Shown in pieces: positions 42,383 to 64,000 of a DNA stretch of 64,000 nt. Below the pieces are notes generated by a model. The model did no database searches, had not been told where the DNA came from, and saw nothing but the letters and a program-made list of their open reading frames with translations. Where the stretch lies: the NCBI GenBank assembly GCA_019454045.1, contig SKCR01037597.1:1-64000 (forward strand), written 5' to 3'. The stretch is from Zanthoxylum bungeanum (taxonomy: Eukaryota > Streptophyta > Magnoliopsida > Sapindales > Rutaceae). The first letter of the stretch is position 1; each line of letters begins with the position of its first letter. Made by a program: the position numbers and the translations under genes.

Positions 42383-45300
42383 TTAGAACTTGATCACGCT
42401 TTGCCTATCGGGAGGCGCAACACATTGCCACAAGGAACGGTATGCGGGAATATCAGCTGCTTGAACCCCGAGAGCAGCAAGATTGCGTCCGTACTCCTGG
42501 AAACAAGAACCGATTCACTCGCATAAATATCCAGACTTGCGTAAAATGCGGAGAGAGAGAGAGAGAGAGAGAGGGACACCAGGCAATAAAACTGTACAGT
42601 TGGTCACAAGAATAGTGCATACCTGAATATCAAGACAGAGTTGCATGCAAATCTTGTCCGTGTCGGATACATTGTGGTCTGAGACATCAGAACTTGCTCC
42701 AGTTCGTCTTTGAGCACCCTGCCGTATCTTCAAGAGTGAAGACTCCGTTTTCCTAGCCTGGGAATCAATCAAAGAGCTTTAACAAATATTTGTCGAAAGG
42801 GAATCCTTAGATGCTAAAACCTTTTACTTAAAACACCAACCACGCTGATAAGGTCAGCGGCTAATTCATGATAACGACTGGTTATCTCAGTTGCAGCTCT
42901 AAGCAGTAGTTCATTCTTAGCCCCCGGTGTCAAATATGTCATAGCTCGCTCTCCTTCCAATAGAGTCTGCATGCATTGGAATGGTCCAATTAAAATTTTC
43001 TGACTCGTGTTACAGAGTTTTATTCAATGAACTATACTGTAATAGATCAAAGGTCTGCCAGTAAAATTGTACAAAAAAATTACTCAAGCCACATCACAAA
43101 GCCTTAGAATATAAATGATTTGACCGATTCAAGATCTGTCTTAAATTGGTGCCGAGTGCCTGTCAAGAGCTTAATTTAATATGTACATCCATCTTGTTAG
43201 GTTTTATCCTGTTCAAAACTTGATATTTCATATATCCATTGGCATAGAAAGGTTAGAAATCCTAGGTTGCACATCCAAATTCCACATAAATCAGTCAACA
43301 AAAAAGATACTGCTCCTAAATCAAGAATTATGAACCAGGTAATGGGGAGAAGTTGGGAATATCTAGCCTGTTCACTAGCTTATTAATTAATTAAAGCATG
43401 TTTCCTCGAACATCAATAATTGCATAAAGGTGAAGATAACTAATGTTTATGGATGCATTATTTATGAAAACCTCTCACATACAATTTATCAACCCTTATT
43501 CCAGTAGGACAAGACTAAACACATTAATGTAACAGAGGATGAGGAAATGTATGGGCCACCCAAACCAGCAACAGCATATGGTATAAGCTATAAACTAACA
43601 AGACTTCATACCTTCAAGGGACGCAACACTCCCGACACATAAGGGGAGTGCCTTACAGGAAGAGGTTTATTAGTCATCCTGTAAGTTGCTGTTATTCCCT
43701 TCAGTTGTCTCAAGTCCTACAGTTGATAAACAAAAAGCTTCAAATGAATAAAGACAAACATTGACTAGAAACAACTGCCTCAATCACCCTGTATATCATC
43801 AAAATACATCACAGTAATTTGACTTTACAGAAGTCTTTCTGACCACAAAACCAAGTATCCCCCAAAACATTGCATGATAAAATAATCATATACAAAGTAA
43901 GCCTTACCTCAACAGCCTTATCGACAAGTGCATCTACGATGGTGTTGATAGCTATGGGTAGCAAAGCACTCAACGACTTTCCACCATCTAAAATACTCTG
44001 CTTTACTAGATTAAGTACTTCACTGGAGCATGAAGACAGGAGCTGAAGTACATGAGTCAGATAGTCACCAGAAACTACTGTTGCCAAACAATTAATGTCA
44101 TGGATAATCTGCAAACCAGAGAACCTTGGTTAATCATGACTATTTTTATGCATCTAGCATTGATGAGTTATAATCTACATATGACGTTGGAGCATGTATA
44201 ATGTCATTTCAAATGCTAGATGCATCCCAGGGCTAACAAAGAAAACCTAAGAAAATGTAATTATGGAACCAGGTATAGTGCTAAAAGTATTTTTGTCAGT
44301 GAAAATGAATTCAGTACCATGCACAAGAATCATAAGTCGAAGGCTGATGTTAGATATTAGAGAAATACAATCAAATCAGGGCACAAGACGTACATAAATA
44401 AAATCATCGGGGGCAGCTGAAATAGCCCATTCATATCCAGGATTGGATCTTGCATTAACGGACCTCCGAGCAGCCAGTCCAGATGACAACCAATTTGAGT
44501 ATCTATCAGAATTTTTTTCAGCGGGAGGTCAAAGAACGATTCGCATAAGCTGAATAGGAGTTCAAGCAATGACAAATATAAGTTTAACAAACTATTATTT
44601 GCAATCCAAGCTGACCTTGAAAGAAGCTGCAATGACAAACGGAGAAACTTGTCAGAGCAAGAAAGGAGAAAAACATCTTCTCTCCAGCAGGATTTCAAGC
44701 TGTCCAAAAGAGTAACACTTTGTTTAAGAGTTAAGACCCGAGAATTCCCTTGATCAGAATTTGCTTCCTGGACAGGAGCTAGACTAGCTGCTGTCAGAGC
44801 AGAATCCAGAGCCCCTGCTATTTCCTGAAACCTGAAGGAATATAAGTATAAGATCGTCCCACATCATAAAAAATAAAGCATGCGACAGTGAAAGAGTTAC
44901 ACTTAAATACCTCAAAGAGAAATAAACTCCAACATTCCATTGCTTCATGAACTCAACATAGATAGATTCTGCTCGGAATTTAGCTACAGCAGATCTGGAT
45001 GGACAATAGCCTTGCATGACAATTGGATGTCATGACTATAACGAACAACATTTACAAAGCACTATAATCCCAAACAGTCACTTAAAAATCCATATATAAA
45101 TATCTCACTTGAAAATTGATATTTACGTAAAAATAGTGTACAGATCTTGTCAAATTTAAATTAGCTCCCTAAATATATATATATATTTTTAATATTATTT
45201 ACCCCCTTCCAAAAAAAAAATTTCCCGCAAAATAAAATTTCCTGCGTGTGAAAAGTTATTTTTCACCAAAAAGAAAAGGTAAAAAGCTACAGTTACTACC

Positions 45301-47582
45301 TTCAAGATGAGCCAAGAATTCCAGGCTTGATTTGTAATTTCTCAAGAATTCTGTAGGTCTTCCTGGAGAAAAAGCCCCTGGTTTTCCCCTCTGAATTGCT
45401 GAGAGAACCTCCATCAGAATGGAATTGGCCAAGAAGTCAAATACATGCAAACCTGAATTTTCTGAAGAAACAAAAGGAACATGTAATAGAACAATAAAAT
45501 GTCAATCAGAGATTAAATAAACATAACTCATAATTTTAATAAAAAGCACACTATGCTAAGAGACATAAGCATGAACAGCTTCATCAAAATAACTAGGACA
45601 CGAGAAAAAACATTGATTCAAGTACAAAATTATCGCAGATACGAAATGAAATTGCCAAAATTTCACTGACGGTCCAAAGCCGACCACAATAATCAAATAG
45701 CTTCGCTAGCAACCCAAATATATGAACCATTTTTAGTAGATTACAACAGAAAGAAAATAGTGAATAGCAATACCTGCAGAAGAAATATCCAACAAGAATT
45801 TACAATCTTTTTCAATGCATTGCTTGATTTGTTTATAATCACTATCAAGTTCATCTCCAGATGCCCCAGCAACTGCCTCTGATGACCCATGAGGGATAAT
45901 TTTCTGTATTAACGGAGCCACAACAGTAGTGCGAAAAATTTCTTCTGCATTCCTTGTGTTATCAATGGCAGCATATGCACGCAAACAGTTGTAAATTACA
46001 TTTGCATCCCGTTGTTCAAGACCATGCACAAAACAATGTCCCAAGCTAGCATCTAGCAATAGGCTAGCACTCTTAAACCTCTTCTCCATGTTCTCAATGA
46101 ATGGCAGGTTCTGTACTGGCAAAATAGAGAAAGGAGATGAGCACATAATGTACGAGCTCCAAACAATTGAGTTCAAGCTTTTCAATTCCCTATAAAATTT
46201 ATCTTATTTTACATTAATAAAGTCTGGAAATTTAATATATGACAAATTCCTATTGAGCACCAAAAACAATATAACTCTACAGTCGCAACAAAGAAAAATG
46301 AACAGGAGAAAGAGACCTGTGCATGAGCAATATAGAACTTTAATCGATTCATCTCACTGGCAATTCTCTCCAAAAGCATGCTTTGAGTCTCTCTGACATT
46401 TGTTCCATTCTCAACAGGTTGTAAGGCAGTTGCATTGCTCGTCAATTTCCTAACTTCCAAATTCATGTCAACATCTGACCCATCAGCAGGCACACTAGGT
46501 AGTTCCTTTATAAGTTTTTCAACCTGCATCCATAAAAAAAATTAAAATAAAAATAAAAAGTAAAGGACAAAAGCAGTTATTGTACAAATAATCCAACAGA
46601 AATTCATACGTGCTAAAAAAACATGTGCAGTTCTGCAAATGAACCCCAAATACTCACACACACAACTGATCCTAATACACAACTACATTTTCAAATACAA
46701 AGAAACATAAACAATTCATTTTTCACTTTGATCACAGCCCTCAATTTGAAATCCAAACCAGATCTTGCAACCAGAAATCATACCACACAAATTTATACAA
46801 TCAAAATGTGGAATTTTATAGAAATCAAAACAATGCACTCTTTGTAGAATAGTTCTTTCAAGCCCTGTGAAGTATAAAACTTTAAATTCAATCCCATCCC
46901 AATGAAGCCTCCAACTGTCTTAAATCAACAACAAGGCAGCACGCTTCGAATTTTATTAGCACCACATTATCTATCATCATTATTCATTTAATTTCCTCAA
47001 ATGCATAATGCTATATAGCTTCTAGATCCACCATTGATTTCAGATATAAACATTTGATCCCAATCATTCAAATCCACCAATTAGAATTATCAAAACGACA
47101 GCAGCTTTATTAATAACTACCTTAGAAACAACATGAAACGTGTCAAGCAACAATTCAAGAACCTCCCTAGCAGAAGCAGCATCGGATCTCTGCTTCAAGC
47201 CATTCTGCAAAGCCACGAGGGAGCCTTCGACGTTCCCTCTAAACCCTTCGATCTTCTCTCTGAGCTCCAAAAGCGGGGCCCGCATACGAACAACGGCGGC
47301 GTCGACATCAACGAGCTTGGTGCTCAAGTTGACGAAATCGGCGTAGTCGCGGTTGATTAAGTCGATGAGTTCGTGGTTGAGGGACGACAAGTGGGCCCGA
47401 AGCTCCGATCGGAGGGTCTCGAAGGGGACGAATGTTCGGAGCTCCGAAATGTAGGATTCGGAGTCGAAGTTCGGGGAGAGGAAGAGGTTGGATTTGAACC
47501 AAAGCGGGTGAGTGTCGGCCGGATCCGAGAAGAGATCCGTGGCGGATCGGGGCGGTGGGGCCGTTGGAATTGGATCCATCAT
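42383..47582 (-). CDS. COG2: Conserved oligomeric Golgi complex subunit 2
   Basis: A peripheral Golgi protein of lobe A of the COG tethering complex, needed for retrograde vesicle traffic. Twelve exons: 47582-47121, 46523-46317, 46110-45774, 45461-45300, 45010-44911, 44831-44616, 44502-44394, 44108-43908, 43716-43612, 42966-42841, 42757-42623, 42496-42383. The sum is 2274 nt, 757 residues, matching the family's roughly 756, with no frame break. Recognised by DLINRDYADFVNLSTKLVDV near the N-terminus, LLERIASEMNRLKFYIAHAQ, FMKQWNVGVYFSLR, MTNKPLPVRHSPYV and the C-terminal YRSLWQCVAP. The open frame past 44616 is intron: exon 7 re-enters with AIS-type homology at 44502. The start could be either of two adjacent ATGs (47582 or 47579). 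Confidence 0.95.
42551..42573 (-). repeat. (GA)n microsatellite in last COG2 intron
   Basis: 23 bp of GA on the plus strand (CT in the transcript), about 55 bp before the last exon's acceptor. Confidence 0.85.
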
Positions 47583-49639
47583 TTTTGGATTTCGTGAGTT
47601 GTTTGGTTATTGGGAAAATTTCAGAAGTGAGGTTAGTGACAGAGAAGCAAGTCGTTAACAGTTTTATAAAGAATAAGATGATATTGATTTATATTTTTTT
47701 TTTTTTTATATTAATCTAGTAAAATATAAATTTACAACATAACGAAAAATTAAAAAAAAAAAAAAAAAAAATATAAGGATGGTTTTTTTTAAAAAAAAAA
47801 AAAAAACACTCGGATGATCCGGTAAGTCCAGTGGTTAACTATTTAAGAATGTGATGACTTATAAGATTTTGTACAGTTTTTTTAATCATGATTTTTTACT
47901 TATTCGATTTTAAAATATTTAAATGATGAGAATTTAAAAGATTTTTAAAGATTTATATCATAAGAATTTAAATTTTGTTTTTTTAAAAAAAAAATACAAG
48001 TAAAAAATTAACGAAAAAAACAAGAAAAAAATCTTTGTTGTGCTAAATTCTCTTTATACGTTATCATTTATCTGATTGAAAAAGTTATGCTGGTCTCAAA
48101 GAAATTTTAGGAAATTATCTTTAAGAGTGATAGAATTTTCCGAAAAATGGTTGAATGAATGACATTATTAGTTGCATTTAAAAGAAAAAAGTCATATTAT
48201 TTTGTTTGAAAGAAAAATGAAAAATTACTAATAAGCAAGTAATTTGTTCACGAAAAGCTACATGTATGTTCATCTTCTGTTTTCTAACCGTCAAAAAATC
48301 TTATGTAAAAAGTCTCATGAGATAGAGTATGATTTTTTTATAGAATTTGATATTTATAATTCTCACTAAAAAGTCTCACACAATCACACATATAAAAAAA
48401 TCCTTCAAAATAATTATGTTTTTCAATACCATAAGATTTTTTATTACTTGTTTAAAGTCCTGATTGAATATCACTAGATTTGTATACAGTTTTTAAAAAA
48501 TTAATAGTCTTAATGAAATATCACAAGACTTTTTAGATTATTTAAAAATATTAATTGAATACCACAATATTTATTTAAACAAATTTTTTTTTTTTAAAAT
48601 CTTAATTGAATACACAACCTTAATTTCCATACCAAAAATATAGAATTCGAAATTTTTCGGATCTCATTCGCGTTTAATAAAATTTAGACGTGCAAACCCA
48701 AACTCGAAAATAAAATTAAATAATCAAATAAAAATCTATATTTTTTAAGATAATCTATTACACAATTGACATTCATAAATGATTTATAGATATTTTAAAC
48801 TTTCGTTACTAGTGTTGTGTAATATGTTTAATTTAACTTAATATTAGGAAATATGGGTTCGAAACTTTGATTCCGAGTAACCATGGTTAGTGTTCAACCC
48901 AGCCAAACCTGAATTTGTAAAATTTGAATTTTAACCTAAATGAGGAAAAAACTAATATTCAAATCAAAGTATTGTTCAACAATTTCAAAAAAAAAAATTA
49001 ATTATTAATCCATTTATCAACCTTACTTGTTCTAAGTCCATAACTAGAACCCAAATCCAAAAGGATATATTATGATTCATATATTCAAGTTCAATTCAAA
49101 TCATGTCTCAAACCTTTTATATTTATGAGAAAATAACTGTTAAATTTACAAACCCACACTAATTATGATAATTACTTGAAAAAATGAAAATTAAACATCC
49201 TTCAATTCCAATTCCAAGTCCATTTTCATTTTATTTTTTTCCCAAGTTTAGTTTTAAAGGCTTGATACACTCATGTCCTTTAAAATCTCACATCGCATCA
49301 TCGTAGGGTGAAATAAAATAATCAAGTTTAAAAGTAAAATTGTTAAAATTCTACAGACGTCTTAAAATGTAATTACAGTTAAATGCCTCTTTCTTACAGT
49401 TACAGGGGGCTGCTTCTCCTGCTTAACGCTGATAACTTACATCATAAAAGAAATAATTTTCTTTATGTTTCACAACTTTCCGAAGGCCTAACAAACATTT
49501 CAAACTATCAATAAATTTAAAACCTATATAATTAATTCATTTTACACCAAAATGGATTTTTCCTGTAAGAATGTCGCAAAATTACCTGAGCACCGGCTTC
49601 AGGAGAAAAAGAAAAAGAACCATTTTGTACAGAGAAACC
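47583..49639. other. Intergenic, COG2 5' side to AAA gene 3' end
   Basis: AT-rich with A/T homopolymers (47690-47710, 47749-47812). Loose repeats of phrases like AATATCACAAGA-TTTTT at 48400-48620 suggest an old degraded repeat. No gene seen. Confidence 0.5.
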
Positions 49640-60876
<11,237 letters not shown>

Positions 60877-61803
60877 GACTCCCTGCTTATTGTTTCTCTC
60901 TGTTCAATACTTCAGAGAGAGAGAGGAAATGAAGTAAAAGAAAATAGCTTCTCAAATAATTTGTTGAAGGAATTAATAATTTGTATTCTTTAATTTAATT
61001 TATAATTCTTTGTTATTTGTCTGGGGTCGGTTAGTGTACAGAAGTTTGGTGCATCCGTCCGTAATGGCATTACGTAATTGGTGTGCAAAAAAATCTAAAC
61101 TGAGACCATTATTTTTTATTTTAAAAATAAATATTCAACTCCGAATTATTAAATTCAGATTTTTAATTTTTTTTTTTAAAAAAAAACTGAAATAAGTAAT
61201 AATTAGTTTTATTGAATTTTTTAAATTTAATTATATTATATTATTATTTTATTTTTTATGTTTATTATATTATTAATTTGTTTGATATTTAGTGTTGTTT
61301 AATTTCATAAAATATTTATATTTTTTAATTATGATTTAGATTTTAAATTATCTAAATAATTATAATATCAGGTGTAGTTATGATTATTAAAATTGAAATA
61401 AATGCTAGATTTTGTTACTAATTTTTTTAATTTTTATTGTTATTGTAAGAAAAAAACAAAATGAATCTAACCAATATTAAAAAATAATTATAATTATTTT
61501 AAAAAACAAATAACTTCTTTTTGTAAAAACCGAATAATTATCAAATACTAGGTTTAATGAATTGGGATTGGTTGTTTAGTATACGTTAGCAAATACTTTA
61601 TTTTGTTGGGTCTTAGGATACGACGCCGTTGTAGCGAGTGAGTCTTTAACAGCTGGATTGGGAGAAGTGAAAACTTCAATGTATGCCGTTACATTGGTGA
61701 CCACTGACCAGATGGATTAGCTTCTGCTGCTTCAGCTTCACTTTCGATTCCATCAGCATTTATTCTGCAATGTTGCTATTATTTTACTTTAAATGATTCC
61801 GGT

Positions 61804-61881
<78 letters not shown>

Positions 61882-62952
61882 AAAAATTAACAAATAAAGG
61901 TTAAAGTAAGTTGACTTTCTTATTATTCTTTTTTTTTTATTACTATTTTTTTGGGTAAATGCATAACTTTATTAATATGGGGAAAAAATAAAGGATTACA
62001 TGAAAATTAAAACAATCAGTGAATAGGGAAAGCTCCAAACATCCTTGAAAACTTTTTTTATGAACGAGAGTGGGCAACAAATCCCTTCAAGTGGATTTAG
62101 AATAGGTCAGAGTCAAACTGTTTTTGGGGTTCAGTTTGTGACCGTTGGATGTAAATTTAACTATCACATCTTAATATATCCGGGACATAATTGGCATGAG
62201 ACGGTGCTGAGCCTCATGACTAACACGTACACTGCATGACTATTCATAACCTATACATGCCTAACAAGACATGAACTAACTCTTGTCTTATACTTATACT
62301 ACACGTACATACATTATCTTACAAATCTACCGTCAACATACATTTCTGAAGCTCAACTGCACCTGAACTGACTTGGCTATCAAGCGTACAAAATCTTGAC
62401 TATCACACGCAGGATATAACCTGAACTAATCCTAGCTTGAGCTAATATAATTCATACTTGCACTGTTATGTTGAATGCCCACTAACATGCATAACAACTC
62501 ATGGATTGCACATGTATACTTGAAATATAATTTTATAAGAACTAATTGTCTTGTTAACATGTTATAAATATGCATCATTACACATGCACTGCTAAAAACA
62601 TATTTATCCTAATTAAAACTACATAAAGCATATACTAAAATAACATGAATTGAACATGAGTATAATATGGTCTCATGGCTCAACATGACGTAAATATGTA
62701 TAATGGACCTTTGACTCTACATATGACATTGACCCTAATGATTGCAGTTGGTATTCATCATCCCCAAGCTCGTCTTCCACATACATACATGAAATGCATG
62801 CAAAATGAAAGTAAAAGTGGTAAGTCGTACGAACGACCTAGTGAGTGAACATAAAAATAAAAAATAATGTATTGTCATATACGTAAATAACTGAATAATT
62901 ATGTCAAACATGGATCATGGAATATAATGAAACTCATATACATATACGTAGA
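60877..62952. other. Upstream of AAA gene to right-edge LTR
   Basis: Promoter side of the AAA gene with a GA-rich leader (60913-60928), then very AT-rich DNA, the (AT)36 run and, from about 62000, unassigned repeat-like sequence without ORFs of note. Confidence 0.5.
61807..61878. repeat. (AT)36 microsatellite
   Basis: 72 bp of uninterrupted AT. The length in the assembly may not be exact. Confidence 0.95.
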
Positions 62953-64000
62953 TGTTGGGTTTTTAGGTTAGTCCCAAGATCATCCAAGCATAGAAATGGA
63001 ATGAATACTAATAAGAAGTATGGCGGAATCATACTTACAAAGATTGGCTTTGGATGTGAAGAATCAATAAAAAAATTTCCTTTGATGAAGCTCTCGGCCA
63101 AGGTTGTTTTTGTTGATGAAGATGATCAAGCTTCAAGCTTTAAATGGATCCCAAGCTGTTAGATTGGTTTCTCTAACAACTTGTAATGATTCCTTGTTTG
63201 TGCTAGCAAGAGAAGAAAAGAAAATTACTTCCTTGTTCTTCAATGAAACTCTCGGCCAAGGGAGAGTGGGAGAGAGAGAGAGAGTTTTCCTTTTGTTTGC
63301 AATTTGTTTTCTAAAAACATAATGAAAACAATTACCAAAAATTTGGTATATCGTTTCCCAAAAGTCAAAGCCAATTTTGGCTCCAAAATGGCATTAAATG
63401 CTCACACCAACCAACATCATGAATAGTGACAGCATGTCACTCACCAAAAAGGTGATTTGATGTCTACCACTAAAGTGACAGTGATGTGACTCGCGATGTG
63501 ATTGGTGGGCCCCACTTTAATTCAAAATCGAAGTGGGCCCGCAAACACTCCCGGGCTCGGATTCGCTAATTTCGATTTAACAAACTTTCGTCGCAACGTA
63601 ATTAAATAATTATGTCTAGCAAAATTACTATTCACGTCGCTAACGAATTAATTCTAAATTAACTCGTTTGCCCGAATTAAAATCCAATTTTAATTCCGCG
63701 TTGAAATCTAATTTCGTTTAATATATCGAATATATTATTTTATCGATTAATTCCAAATTAATCTTTCTCTCTCTTCAAATAGTATTTTATCCCAGATAAA
63801 ATCTCTCCGCAATTAATCGCAGATTAATTAAGTTCGAATCATACGTCATCGGTGAATCTTCGGGAAGCGACCCAAGAGATCCCTGGATATGTTGGCAGTA
63901 AATCCGGTCGTAGGACTATCCGAACACGTATGTACCTCGTACTATATTTTTACCGATTTACGAGCCATGGTTGGCTTCCAGCAAAGCATTGTGCCTACCC
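62953..64000 (-). mobile_element. Divergent relative of the copia LTR, cut by the window end
   Basis: Begins TGTTGGGTTTTTAGG with CCCAAGATCATCCAAGCAT following, like 13357 (TGTTGAGTTTTTCTAAGG). It aligns again at 63580-63990 (ATCCCAGATAAAAT, GTCATCGGTG, GGGAAGCGACCCA, GTTGGCAGTAAAT). The 63100-63500 part is poorly conserved. The orientation matches the nested element. No primer-site-like sequence lies to its left, so it is a 3' LTR or a solo LTR. Confidence 0.85.
63648..63829. repeat. Hairpin chain, divergent copy
   Basis: Seven of the nine hairpins persist: 63648-63662 (loop CTA), 63674-63696 (stem 10, CCA), 63703-63715 (CTA), 63719-63737 (CGA), 63745-63763 (CCA), 63784-63802 (CCCAG), 63811-63829 (CGCAG). 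Several loops differ from the other copies while the stems stay paired. Confidence 0.85.

Noticed and set aside
44357..44615. Continuation of the COG2 exon 6 frame into WIANNSLLN
   Set aside because: Looked like coding, but splicing at 44616/44502 restores RYSNWLSSGLAARRS and the correct phase, so this is intron.
47818..47850. GGTAAGTCCAGTGGTTAA resembling a polymerase III A box
   Set aside because: No B box, tail or target duplication found nearby.

Overview
This is a eudicot-type plant nuclear window. The supporting signs are multi-exon genes with GT-AG introns, AT-rich intergenic DNA, plant-specific protein architectures and nested LTR retrotransposons. I cannot name the species. The left 26 kb is repeat-derived, 26.6-60.9 kb holds five recognisable genes, and the right edge enters another LTR.

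Left, 1-6.2 kb: the 3' end of a decayed Ty3/gypsy element of the Tat lineage (+ strand). It has a broken integrase, a long untranslated 3' region carrying two tandem-repeat arrays, a polypurine tract, and an LTR of about 1.9 kb. Next, 6244-26004 is a complete but coding-dead Athila-lineage Ty3/gypsy element (- strand) with LTRs of 1341 and 1385 bp, a tRNA-Asp-type primer binding site and a 5-bp target duplication AACAC. Inside its gag, exactly in the zinc-knuckle codons, sits a 10-kb Ty1/copia-type element (13357-23384, - strand, duplication CGGTC). Its 2.2-kb LTRs are almost identical, yet its pol is a wreck.

Genes: CPI1, cycloeucalenol cycloisomerase (26604-29372, +); RNJ, plastid-type RNase J with a C-terminal GT-1/trihelix domain (30316-39177, +); a calmodulin-like protein (40883-41325, +); COG2, a Golgi tethering subunit (47582-42383, -); and a large FHA plus AAA-ATPase protein (60876-49640, -). 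These are independent housekeeping or signalling genes, not a pathway cluster. COG2 and the AAA gene give clean frames over 2274 and about 3717 coding nt. CPI1, RNJ and the calmodulin-like gene carry small frame-breaking indels; regional consensus error is at least as likely as true decay. Introns contain a hAT-type MITE, another inverted-repeat element and a small poly(A) retroposon. The right edge (62953-64000) is a divergent relative of the copia LTR.

Strongest signals for follow-up: (1) a collinear noncoding module of about 0.7 kb downstream of pol, shared by the Tat and Athila elements at the same ~400-nt distance from the pol end; (2) a chain of nine short perfect hairpins in the copia LTR, largely retained with changed loops in the divergent LTR at the right edge; (3) a cluster of GGCGCCATGGCGCC palindromes in the Athila U3 region.
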